Source of the DNA: Thermoflexus hugenholtzii JAD2
GTDB taxonomy: Bacteria > Chloroflexota > UBA11872 > UBA12225
Reading direction: 5' to 3'
DNA length: 62,175 bases
Assembly: GCA_945865725.1 (NCBI GenBank)
Contig: CAMBEO010000006.1
Coordinates: 1-62,175, forward strand
Part shown: one piece after another, positions 17,534 to 26,574 of the stretch
How the letters are laid out: every line of letters starts with the position of its first letter
Numbering within the stretch: position 1 is the first letter of the stretch
Notes under the pieces: model-generated
What the model was told of the DNA's origin: nothing
Database searches by the model: none
The model's input: only the letters and a program-made list of their open reading frames with translations
Position numbers and translations under genes: made by a program

Positions 17534-18001
17534 CTAACGGACCCGCTGCACGTACCACTGCCCACCACGGCGCTCGACATTCAAGATCGAGCTCGTTTCA
17601 GACCAAGCGGACCAATCGGCTGGAACCCCGTCCCGGTGGAACCGTTCGCGCGAACCATAGGTCAGGTAGACCTGACCGCGCCACGAGATCCCCTGGTCCA
17701 GGGCCTTCGCAACGGAGCCGACCGGACGCGTGCCGGTGACGGTGATCGCGCGTACTTCCGCCTCAAGCTGGTCCCCGCGGGCGCCGATCGAAATCCGTCG
17801 CGGCGCGATTGCCCACGTGCCGTTCGCGCCCAACGTGTAGCCGATCCGCGTCAACTCGTTCTCGAACGACTCGACACCCTTCCGCCCCGCGTCCGCGTCG
17901 GTGACGTCGCCGCATCCGGCTACACCTACGAAAGGAACGACGGCCGCCACGGCGAGGACTTCGCGCCGGCCAAACGTCTGGGCTGGCGGTCGGAAGGTCA
18001 C
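17534..18001 (-). CDS. Hypothetical Tat-type lipoprotein
   Basis: N-term GRREVLAVAAVVPFVGVAGC (RR plus lipobox-like AGC); overlaps the mnmA 3' end by 4 nt. Confidence 0.6.
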   Translation of the reverse strand: MTFRPPAQTFGRREVLAVAAVVPFVGVAGCGDVTDADAGRKGVESFENELTRIGYTLGANGTWAIAPRRISIGARGDQLEAEVRAITVTGTRPVGSVAKALDQGISWRGQVYLTYGSRERFHRDGVPADWSAWSETSSILNVERRGGQWYVQRVR

Positions 18002-19140
18002 TCGGTCACGCTGCCGACGGCATGACCCCTCTCCGTGTCGATGCCGTCCCGATCAGGCCCCAGAATGGTCGCCCCTGCCAGCAGGACGTCGCCATCGTAG
18101 AGAACCAGCGCCTGCCCGCCGGTGACGGCACGTTGCGGCATGTCGAAGCGGACGCGCACCGCGTCCGGTCCGATGTCGGGCGCGGGAGCGGCGGTTGCCG
18201 GCACGGGCGCCATCCGGTGGCGGATTCGGGCCTGGCACCGGATCGGGCCATCAAGGCGAGGCAAGGCAACCAGGTTCAAGCCGTCGGCGACGAGGCCGTC
18301 GACGAGCAGGTCCCGCTCCCCTCCGACGACGACCGCGTTCCGGTCAGGGTCGATCGCGACCACGTAGAGAGGTTCCGGGGACGATATTCCCAGACCCCGC
18401 CGCTGGCCGACCGTGAAGCGCTCGATCCCGGCGTGCATCCCGCGCACGCGCCCTGAGGTGTCGATCACCGGCCCGGAGCCCCGGGTGCTCCCGCCGGCAC
18501 GGTCGATCACCTCGCCGTAGCGGGTCCCAGGCACGAAGCAGATGTCCATGCTTTCGGGCTTCTCGGCGACCGACAACCCGTAGCGCGCCGCGAGGCGTCG
18601 CGTCTCCGCCTTCGGGATGTCCCCGAGGGGGAACATGGTGCGCGACAACTCCTCCTGGGACATCGGGAAGAGCACGTACGACTGGTCCTTCCCCGCGTCG
18701 GTCGCGACCCGAAGGCGATAGCGCCCGGTCACGGGGTCGACGTCGCGGCGCACGTAGTGGCCGGTCGCGACGTGGTCGGCGCCAAGCGCGGCGGCGCGGT
18801 CGAGGACCGGGCCAAACTTGACGTGCTGGTTGCACCGGACGCACGGGTTCGGTGTGCGTCCCCGCCGGTACTCCGCCACGAAGTCGTCGATGACGCGCCG
18901 CCGGAACAGGTCACGGAAGTTGAGGACGTAGTAGGGGATCCCGAGACGAGCCGCGACGCGGCGCGCATCCTCGACGGCCGAGTTGCCGCAACACGCCTTT
19001 GAGCCCTTGGCGTCACCTTGCGGCTCTTCGGGCCACACGTTGAGCGTGACCCCGATGACCTCGTGGCCCGCCTCATGAAGGAGGGCGGCGACCACCGACG
19101 AGTCGACCCCGCCACTCATTGCCACGACGACCCGCGCCAT
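17998..19140 (-). CDS. mnmA: tRNA-specific 2-thiouridylase
   Basis: MARVVVAMSGGVDSSVVAALL; PNPCVRCNQHVKFGPV; GHYVRR; KDQSYVLF; ESMDICFVPG. Confidence 0.93.
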   Translation of the reverse strand: MARVVVAMSGGVDSSVVAALLHEAGHEVIGVTLNVWPEEPQGDAKGSKACCGNSAVEDARRVAARLGIPYYVLNFRDLFRRRVIDDFVAEYRRGRTPNPCVRCNQHVKFGPVLDRAAALGADHVATGHYVRRDVDPVTGRYRLRVATDAGKDQSYVLFPMSQEELSRTMFPLGDIPKAETRRLAARYGLSVAEKPESMDICFVPGTRYGEVIDRAGGSTRGSGPVIDTSGRVRGMHAGIERFTVGQRRGLGISSPEPLYVVAIDPDRNAVVVGGERDLLVDGLVADGLNLVALPRLDGPIRCQARIRHRMAPVPATAAPAPDIGPDAVRVRFDMPQRAVTGGQALVLYDGDVLLAGATILGPDRDGIDTERGHAVGSVTE

Positions 19141-19321
19141 GCCTTCCGTGCCCCCGTACCGCGGTACCCGAACCCCGCCTCGATGAGAGGTCGCCCGTCC
19201 CGTAGATGGTAAACGTGCCACGCGCGACGCCGCCCAGCCGCGCGGCTGATGAAACCGCTGATCCGTCGCTTCGCGAGCGATTCCCTCCGCGTCACGACCG
19301 CCCTTGTCATGGAGAACCCGA

Positions 19322-20269
19322 ATGCCTGAGGCCGATCGCACCATCCGTGGGTCGCTCCCGCCGCTCGTTGGCGTCGCCCCCATCGCGCCGACGCCTTTCA
19401 CGGACCAGGGTGACTTGGACCTTGACGGGCTCGGACGCGTGATGGACTGCATGGTTGATCAGGCCGTCGATGCGATCTGCATCCTCGCGAACTACTCGGA
19501 GCAGTTCGCATTGACGGACGAGGAGCGCCGCGACATCCTCGACGCCTGCCTCGGACGCGTCGCGGGGCGTGTTCCAGTCATCGTGACGGTCTCGCACTTC
19601 TCGACGCGGATCGCCGCCGAACGGGCGCGCGACGCCGCTCGCGCCGGGGCGTCCATGCTCATGCTGATGCCCCCGTACCACGGGGCAACCCTTCGGGCCG
19701 ACGAGGCCCAGGTACTCGAACATTTCGCGGCGGTCGCGGATGCTTCGGGGCTGCCGTTGATGGTCCAGGATGCACCGATGGCTGGGACGCCGCTGCCGGT
19801 GTCATTCCTTCTCCGGCTCGGGTCCGTCGTGCCGCTGGTCCGTGCGTACAAGGTCGAGGTCGCAGGCGCGGCCGGGAAGCTTAGGGCGCTGGTCGAGGCT
19901 GGCGGGGAGTCGATCGTCGAGCCGTTCGACGGCGAGGAAGGCATCACGCTGCTGGCCGACCTTGACGCCGGCGCGACCGGCACGATGCCGTCAGCGATGC
20001 TTCCCGACCTGATCAGACTGGTCGTCATGGCGCACCTCGCTGGCGACCGGCGAGCGGCTGCCGACGGCTATTCCCGGATCCTGCCGCTCATCAACTACGA
20101 GAACCGACAGTGCGGCCTGCGCGCGACGAAGGCGGTCCTCATGGAGGGGGGCGTGATCGGCTCAGATCACGTGCGACACCCGCTGGTCCCGCTGCACCCG
20201 GCAACTCGCTCGGGCCTGCTCGAACTTGCACGCGAGGCGGACCCCCTCGCCCTGCGGTGGGGTCGCTAG
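19322..20269 (+). CDS. Dihydrodipicolinate synthase (DapA/NanA) family aldolase
   Basis: Class I aldolase features PPLVGVAPIAPTPFTDQGDLDLDGL; RAYKVE Schiff-base lysine; unusual ILANYSEQF in place of the usual GTTGE. Confidence 0.8.
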   Translation: MPEADRTIRGSLPPLVGVAPIAPTPFTDQGDLDLDGLGRVMDCMVDQAVDAICILANYSEQFALTDEERRDILDACLGRVAGRVPVIVTVSHFSTRIAAERARDAARAGASMLMLMPPYHGATLRADEAQVLEHFAAVADASGLPLMVQDAPMAGTPLPVSFLLRLGSVVPLVRAYKVEVAGAAGKLRALVEAGGESIVEPFDGEEGITLLADLDAGATGTMPSAMLPDLIRLVVMAHLAGDRRAAADGYSRILPLINYENRQCGLRATKAVLMEGGVIGSDHVRHPLVPLHPATRSGLLELAREADPLALRWGR

Positions 20270-20285
20270 AGCTGATCAGTTCGGG

Positions 20286-20918
20286 TCAGCAGGGCGGTCC
20301 GCCGACGTCACGAGCAATCGGGTCGCTCGAAACTGTTCGGGCAGGCGCGCCGTGATCGTGTGAAGCGCTAGTCCGAACTGGGGAGGCGGAAGCGGCCGGG
20401 CGCGCGTGGTCATGCCCTTGGCGATGACCACCGCCACCATGGGTATCGACACCGCGGATGATGTCGATGGCATGCGGCAGCACCTCGACGATGGTGTCGA
20501 AGTTCTCGGCGAGCGCCTTGGGGTTGCCGGGCAGGTTCACGACAAGGGTGCGACGCCGGATCCCCGCCGTCGCACGCGTGAGCATCGCGTACGGAGTGAT
20601 GCGAAGGCTGGCGAGGACCATCGCCTGAGCGATTGCCGGCACCTCGCGATCGCACGCGGCGCGCGTGGCGTCGGGAGTCACGTCACGCGGCGACAGGCCC
20701 GTACCCCCGGTTGTCAGGACCAGGTCGAGGCGGTGGTCGTCCGCCCACTCGCGGATTGCGGCCTCGATCGCGCTGCGGTCGTCAGGCACGACCCGATACT
20801 GGCGCACCACCCCGCCAAGTCGATCAAGGACAAGGTTGTGCAGGGTGGGCCCGCTGACATCCGCGCGTTCGCCCCGGGCACCGCGATCACTGCAGGTCAG
20901 GATGCCGACGGTGATCAT
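20286..20918 (-). CDS. MoaB/Mog-family molybdenum cofactor biosynthesis protein
   Basis: MITVGILTCSDRGARGERADVSGP; TTGGTGLSPRDVTPDAT; RTLVVNLPGNPKALAENF; His-rich tail. Confidence 0.85.
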   Translation of the reverse strand: MITVGILTCSDRGARGERADVSGPTLHNLVLDRLGGVVRQYRVVPDDRSAIEAAIREWADDHRLDLVLTTGGTGLSPRDVTPDATRAACDREVPAIAQAMVLASLRITPYAMLTRATAGIRRRTLVVNLPGNPKALAENFDTIVEVLPHAIDIIRGVDTHGGGGHRQGHDHARPAASASPVRTSASHDHGAPARTVSSDPIARDVGGPPC

Positions 20919-21142
20919 CGTCTCCGCGGTGGACCCCGGCGCGTGCCCTTGACGGGACGATCCGCCTGTCTCGTCGCCCATGTCGAGCAGTTCCCCCTCG
21001 CGACGCGATGGCGCCGCCCTACGCAAACGGTACACGTCGGCCGTACTGGGAGCGCCGACGTCCCGCCGGGCATCTCACCCGCAATCATCGCTTGTCGCTC
21101 ACGGTCCGGTCGGTTCGGCCCGCCTCGCCGTATCCTTCGGGC

Positions 21143-22123
21143 GTGCCCCCTCGCGTCGCCCCGGGCCACGCACCCGTGCGCATCCACCCGGGCGCGGAAC
21201 GGGAGCGACGGTGCTATGACCATCCGCATCGCGTCATCCAGACGGCGTGCGCGCGATGCCGCACGCCCTTCTGCGCGGACTGCCTGACCCCCGTGCCACC
21301 GGCACAGGCGAGCGGGACCGTCGTGTCGGGCGACCCCGCGTGCCGCCGGTGCCGGGAGGAACTCGCGCATCTCGCCGTGCGCCGGGCTTGGGACCGGCGA
21401 CCGTGGTGGCAGCGCCTGCGCCCGACTTGGCAAGACATGCGCCGGGCGGCCGTCACCTCCGCGATCATCGGCGCCATCGCGTTGCCCATCGGTGTCATCG
21501 TGCGCGAGATCGTGGCCTCGCCGATCACGCCGGAGGAGTTCGCACGCATCGCCTTCGCCTTGCGTGGTGGCTTCGGGGGGCCCGAGGGCACGAACTACCT
21601 GAACACCGTGCTCGGGGGGACTTATCTCGGCGCCTCGGCACCGTCGGCGACCGGGTACGAGCCAACGCGATTGATCGATACATGGGCGACCGCACGCGTG
21701 CCCGCGTGGCGGACCGCGTCGGCGCTGCCGATCGAACTGACGTTTGCGTTGCCGAACCAGACGGTCGCGAACCGCGCCATCCTGCGCCCCCATCCTGGCG
21801 AGGCCCGAGACACGTGGCCGCGTGCGTTCGAGGTCGCGTTCTCGACTGTCGGGCCGTCCGGTCCGTGGACGGTCGTCCTGGACACCGACCTCGATCCCGG
21901 GACCGTCGCCACCCCGACTGCTCCGGGTGGCGCCACTCCCGCCGATGACCGGTTCGTCGTGCCGTCGTTCGAGGTGCGTGAAACCCCGGTGCGCTGGGTT
22001 CGCCTGGTCATCCGGTCGAACGGCGGCAGTCGGGACTACACTTCGCTCGGGGAGTTCGAGGTGTTGTACGCGCCGAGGACCCCGTTGGGCGCTCCCCCAA
22101 GCGTCGTTCCGGGTCGTCCCTGA
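21143..22123 (+). CDS. B-box-like zinc finger - TM - discoidin (F5/8 C)-like protein
   Basis: CYDHPHRVIQTACARCRTPFCADCLTP...CRRC; TM SAIIGAIALPIGVIV; C-terminal VRWVRLVIRSNGGSRDYTSLGEFEVLYAP; GTG start 6 nt after TATCCT. Confidence 0.6.
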   Translation: MPPRVAPGHAPVRIHPGAERERRCYDHPHRVIQTACARCRTPFCADCLTPVPPAQASGTVVSGDPACRRCREELAHLAVRRAWDRRPWWQRLRPTWQDMRRAAVTSAIIGAIALPIGVIVREIVASPITPEEFARIAFALRGGFGGPEGTNYLNTVLGGTYLGASAPSATGYEPTRLIDTWATARVPAWRTASALPIELTFALPNQTVANRAILRPHPGEARDTWPRAFEVAFSTVGPSGPWTVVLDTDLDPGTVATPTAPGGATPADDRFVVPSFEVRETPVRWVRLVIRSNGGSRDYTSLGEFEVLYAPRTPLGAPPSVVPGRP

Positions 22124-22181
22124 GGGGCGCGCAAGGCGTGACCACAGGGCGTCCCGCGCTGGTCGGAGGGTCGCGCCACGC

Positions 22182-23177
22182 ATGTTCAAGTTCTTCCGCC
22201 GGCCGGCCTCGGATCCCGGTGCCGAAACGAGTGCAGGCGTCTCCCAGGCCGCCACGAGCGACGCGGTGCCGACCGCTTCGATCACCGGTTCGCTGGGGAA
22301 GACCCGGGGCGGGCTCTTCGGGGCGGTCCGAAACCTCTTCCGGACGGCCGGCACGCTCGACGCGGCCTTCTGGGATGAGCTTGAGGAGCGCCTGATCGCC
22401 GCGGATGTCGGCGCGCACGTCACGGCGGACCTCATCACCGAGCTGCGCGCGCGCGACGCTCGCCGGGCATTCGCGTCGGGAGAAGATGCCGAGACCGCCC
22501 TCCGCGAGCTGCTCGAGGCGATCCTGGCACGGGCGGGCGACACGGGCCTCTACCTGCCAGAGGAAGGCGTCGGGGTCGTCCTGGTGATCGGGGTCAACGG
22601 GACGGGCAAGACGACCACGGTCGCGAAGTTGACCCGCTACCTCCAGTTGGGGGGCCGGGCGCCATTCCTGATCGCCGGTGACACCTTCCGTGCGGCCGCG
22701 ATCGACCAGCTAAAAGTGTGGGGCGACCGCACGGGGGCGACCGTCTTCGCGCAGTCCCCTGGCAGCGACACGGCGGCGGTCGTGTTCGACGGCATCGGCG
22801 CGGCGATTTCACGCGGGGCGGACACCATCATCATCGACACCGCCGGACGCCTCCACACCAAGACGAACTTGATGGCGGAACTCGAGAAGGTCCGACGGGT
22901 GATCGGGCGCCGGCAGGCCGGCGCACCGCACGAGACGCTGCTCGTCCTCGACGCCGTGACTGGCCAGAATGGCTTGATCCAGGCCAAGACGTTCATGGGA
23001 TCCGTGGGGGTCACCGGTCTCGTGCTGACCAAGCTCGACAGTTCCGCCAAGGGTGGGGTCGTCTTCGCCATCGCCGAGGAACTGCGATTGCCGATCAAGC
23101 TTGTCGGGACCGGGGAACGGATCGACGACCTCCAGCCGTTTGACCCGTCGGAGTTCGTGCGCGCGTTGTTCTCGTAA
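22182..23177 (+). CDS. ftsY: Signal recognition particle receptor
   Basis: VIGVNGTGKTTTVAKLTRYL; GDTFRAAAIDQL; IDTAGRLHTKTNLM; TKLDSSAKGG; GTGERIDDLQPF. Confidence 0.95.
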   Translation: MFKFFRRPASDPGAETSAGVSQAATSDAVPTASITGSLGKTRGGLFGAVRNLFRTAGTLDAAFWDELEERLIAADVGAHVTADLITELRARDARRAFASGEDAETALRELLEAILARAGDTGLYLPEEGVGVVLVIGVNGTGKTTTVAKLTRYLQLGGRAPFLIAGDTFRAAAIDQLKVWGDRTGATVFAQSPGSDTAAVVFDGIGAAISRGADTIIIDTAGRLHTKTNLMAELEKVRRVIGRRQAGAPHETLLVLDAVTGQNGLIQAKTFMGSVGVTGLVLTKLDSSAKGGVVFAIAEELRLPIKLVGTGERIDDLQPFDPSEFVRALFS

Positions 23178-23201
23178 CGGCGGGACCGGGGGGCCTAGCA
23201 G

Positions 23202-24542
23202 ATGTTCGAATCGTTGACCGACCGCCTGCAGGGCATCTTTGGCGAACTGCGCAACCATGGGCGCCTCTCGGAAGCAGATGTCGATGTCGCGCTGAAGGAA
23301 GTGCGCCTCGCGCTTCTCGAAGCGGACGTGCACTTTCGGGTCGCGCGCGATTTTGTGAAGCGCGTCCGGGATCGTGCGGTCGGCGTGGAGGTCAGCCAGA
23401 GCCTGACGCCGGCGCAGCAGGTCCTCCGCATCGTCAACGAGGAGCTTGTTGAGACCCTCGGCGGCACGGCAGGGCGACTCGACTGGACCGGCCCGGTGCC
23501 GGCGCCCATCCTCATGGTCGGCCTGAACGGCCAAGGCAAGACGACGTCGTCCGCAAAGCTGGCGGTCCGCCTCCGGAAGATGGGGCAGCGCCCGTTCATG
23601 ATCGCGTGCGACACGTTTCGGCCGGCGGCGATCCAGCAACTGGTCACCCTCGGGAAGCAGGTCGGGTGCGACGTCTACGAGGAGGGCACCGAGGCGAGCC
23701 CAGTCGAGATCGCGCGGCGCGGCCTGGAATGGGGCCGCGACCGCGGCCACACCATCGCGATCGTCGATACCGCCGGGCGCCAGCAAGTTGACGAGCGCCT
23801 CATGGACGAGCTCGTCGAGTTGCGCCAGGCGATCAACCCCACCGAGATCCTGCTCGTTGCGAGTGCGATGACCGGCCAGGAGGCGGTCAATGTCGCGCAA
23901 GCGTTTCACGCGCGGCTCGGGTTGACTGGCCTCGTCTTGACCCAGATCGACGGGGACGCGCGCGGTGGCGCGGCGCTCTCGATCCGCGCAGTGACTGGGA
24001 TCCCCGTCAAGTTCCTCGGTGTCGGGGAAAAGATCGAGGCCCTCGCCGAGTTCCACCCTGACCGCGTCGCGTCGCGGATTCTCGGCATGGGTGACATGCT
24101 GACGCTGATCGAGCAGACGCAGGAGGCGTTCGACCACGACGAGGCCACGCGCCTCCAAAAGAAGCTGCTGAAGGGGCAGTTCACGTTCGACGACTTCTTG
24201 GGGCAGATGCAGTCGGTCCGCAAGATGGGTTCGCTGCAGTCGATCCTGGAGATGATCCCGGGCCTCAACCAGTTGACGAAGCGACCGGAGATCCAGGCGG
24301 CCCTCAACGAGAAGCAGTTCCGCCGCGTCGAGGCGATCATCCAGTCGATGACGACGCAGGAGCGCGCACTGCCCCAAGTCATCGACGGGTCGCGACGCCG
24401 ACGGATCGCGGCGGGGAGCGGCACGAAGGTTCAGGACGTGAACCAGTTGCTGAACCAGTTCCGCGAGATGCAAGGCATGATGAAGCAGATGTCCAAGGGG
24501 ACGATGCCGAAGCACCTCGCGCGCCTCATGCGCCAGTCGTGA
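23202..24542 (+). CDS. ffh: Signal recognition particle protein
   Basis: MVGLNGQGKTTSSAKLA; CDTFRPAAIQQL; TQIDGDARGGAALS; C-terminal M domain with GSGTKVQDVNQLLNQF. Confidence 0.95.
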   Translation: MFESLTDRLQGIFGELRNHGRLSEADVDVALKEVRLALLEADVHFRVARDFVKRVRDRAVGVEVSQSLTPAQQVLRIVNEELVETLGGTAGRLDWTGPVPAPILMVGLNGQGKTTSSAKLAVRLRKMGQRPFMIACDTFRPAAIQQLVTLGKQVGCDVYEEGTEASPVEIARRGLEWGRDRGHTIAIVDTAGRQQVDERLMDELVELRQAINPTEILLVASAMTGQEAVNVAQAFHARLGLTGLVLTQIDGDARGGAALSIRAVTGIPVKFLGVGEKIEALAEFHPDRVASRILGMGDMLTLIEQTQEAFDHDEATRLQKKLLKGQFTFDDFLGQMQSVRKMGSLQSILEMIPGLNQLTKRPEIQAALNEKQFRRVEAIIQSMTTQERALPQVIDGSRRRRIAAGSGTKVQDVNQLLNQFREMQGMMKQMSKGTMPKHLARLMRQS

Positions 24543-24544
24543 CG

Positions 24545-25798
24545 TCAGTGGGGCACGTACCAGGTGCCCCACCACCGAATGACATACGCGTCGATCCCGA
24601 CCAGATCAAGATTTGTAGCGCCCGCGGCGATGGTGAAGCCGCCAAGGGCGACGGCGAAGCCTGCAAGCCGAGCCGAACGGACGGACCACCCTCGCCTCCG
24701 GCAAGCCTTGGCGAGGGCTTGCGCGGCCTGGTCAAGCGCGACGCCAACGCTGGCGTACACCGCCGGGAACGCGGTCATCGTGACCCACGGCACGTTGTAA
24801 ACCAGTCCTTGGGCGAAGGCCAAGATGGCCGAGCAAGCGCCAAGCGCCCGCAGGATTCGCGGGCCCCGGACCATGCCGAGTACACCGAGGACCGCGACGA
24901 TGGGGTGGTACGCCCACAAGGTGTCGATCGCCACCGACCACGCGGTCCGGCAGATCCCGACGACATGCCCGAAGGGATCGGCGACGACGGCATGCAGGTC
25001 GTCGAGGCGTCCGGAGACCACGCGGAGCGGGTCATTCATGTGCGCGGCCACGCCAAGCCCGACCGCGTCCAGCGCGGCGCGGGTTGCATATGTCGCGATC
25101 CCAAACGTCGCCAAGGCAACGGGGAGCGGGAGGCGCCATCGGCGCATCGAGGGGCGCAACGACATCGCGCCGAGGACCGGGAAGAGCACCCACTGGTAGG
25201 TGTAGGTAATGCTTGACAGAAAGGCGATCACCCCGATGCCCACACCGCGGGTGATGGTCCCCAGGTCGTGCCGGTCGAGGATCTTCCAGGCAAGCAAGAG
25301 GTAGATCGGAAGCGACAGCGAACTTGCCGCATGAAGGTTTCCTGACCCGATGTACCCAACGCCGAGGGGTCCGACAGCAGCGAGGCCCCCGGCGAGAAAG
25401 GCAGCGATGGGGGACGCGCCCGCAAGCGCCGCGAGGGTCGCGGTCGCCCACGCGCCGGCCCACCACCAAGCAACGTCCGAGAAGACCGATCCCCAATACC
25501 AACTGCCGAGGAGGTTCGTGCCCACCGCCGCCGTCCCGATCGGCAGGATCGCGCGGTAGTCGTCGGTCATGAACGACGACGTCTCGTAAATCTGACCAAT
25601 CGTCTGATTGGAAACCATCGCCCGCGTCGTACGGAACATGGTCTCGCTCTCGTACTGAACCTCCCGCGCTTCGAGAACGCGCATCTGGTTCGGCATGACG
25701 ATGCCCCGCCATGGTTCGCCCTCGATACGCGCAAACGCCATCGCTGTCACGAGGGCGAGCAGGGCAACCGGTCGTACGAGCCAACCCATCCCGGTCAT
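24545..25798 (-). CDS. Polytopic membrane protein, possible GT-C-type glycosyltransferase
   Basis: Many TM segments; start MTGMGWLVRPVALLALVTAM; ATGA overlap with the upstream gene. Confidence 0.55.
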   Translation of the reverse strand: MTGMGWLVRPVALLALVTAMAFARIEGEPWRGIVMPNQMRVLEAREVQYESETMFRTTRAMVSNQTIGQIYETSSFMTDDYRAILPIGTAAVGTNLLGSWYWGSVFSDVAWWWAGAWATATLAALAGASPIAAFLAGGLAAVGPLGVGYIGSGNLHAASSLSLPIYLLLAWKILDRHDLGTITRGVGIGVIAFLSSITYTYQWVLFPVLGAMSLRPSMRRWRLPLPVALATFGIATYATRAALDAVGLGVAAHMNDPLRVVSGRLDDLHAVVADPFGHVVGICRTAWSVAIDTLWAYHPIVAVLGVLGMVRGPRILRALGACSAILAFAQGLVYNVPWVTMTAFPAVYASVGVALDQAAQALAKACRRRGWSVRSARLAGFAVALGGFTIAAGATNLDLVGIDAYVIRWWGTWYVPH

Positions 25799-26574
25799 CC
25801 TGCCTCGAGCCAGACGATTGGCGCGCCCGGCCGCACGCGGCCGTCGGACGGATGCGAGACCCCCCGCGTCAGGCCCAGGGCGGTGCCAGTCCACGCCGCA
25901 CCGTCCTTGGCGGAGGCGCCGCGCGAAGTCCCGAAGACGGCGACGCGCAAGTCCGGGTCTGGCACCGGTTGGTGCAGGTCGACCGTGGCGGTGCGCGTTC
26001 CTCCAAGGATCACGCCGTCGAAGAACGCCTCACGGCACCCGTCAACCGTTGATCGGCCTTCCGACTCGCCCTCCTTCAGGAGGGGGCCAATCCCGGTGCC
26101 GTTCACCGTCGCGACGATGTAGGCGGCGCCCCGGTACTCCGCCGCGAGGTTGACGCGCAGACGCAACCGTCCTGACTGGCCGGCATCCGGAACCGGCACC
26201 ACACGCCGGATCACCACGTCAGGCGTTGGCAACGAGATGCCCCAGAGGCGGGTCGACGCCTGGTCGCCTCGCTCGAGGCGCGGCGGGTCTTCCCACGTTC
26301 GCATGCCGGGAAGGGATGCCGCGAGAATCGCCGCCGCCGCGATGCACCCTCGCGCGACACGTCCAAGCCCGGGCCAGGCCAGGTTTGCGGCGCCCCAGAG
26401 GCCGAGGACGCCTGCGGCGTGAATCGCCAGGAGCACGAGGCGGTGGGGCGTGACGTGATCCGCCGCGACCAGCGCCCAATCTGCTGCCAAGACCGCCGGG
26501 TCCACCGTGTTGCTTCGATCAAGCAGGGGCGTGGTCAGGCGCCGACACCGGCAATGCGACGACGTCTTGCTCAT
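25795..26574 (-). CDS. Hypothetical membrane-associated protein
   Basis: One or two TM segments then a beta-rich region; start uncertain (GTG near 26505 avoids overlap with the upstream GT2). Confidence 0.5.
   Translation of the reverse strand: MSKTSSHCRCRRLTTPLLDRSNTVDPAVLAADWALVAADHVTPHRLVLLAIHAAGVLGLWGAANLAWPGLGRVARGCIAAAAILAASLPGMRTWEDPPRLERGDQASTRLWGISLPTPDVVIRRVVPVPDAGQSGRLRLRVNLAAEYRGAAYIVATVNGTGIGPLLKEGESEGRSTVDGCREAFFDGVILGGTRTATVDLHQPVPDPDLRVAVFGTSRGASAKDGAAWTGTALGLTRGVSHPSDGRVRPGAPIVWLEAG

Noticed and set aside
22809-24575. 588-aa minus-strand ORF
   Set aside because: Antisense to ftsY/ffh, which are clearly real
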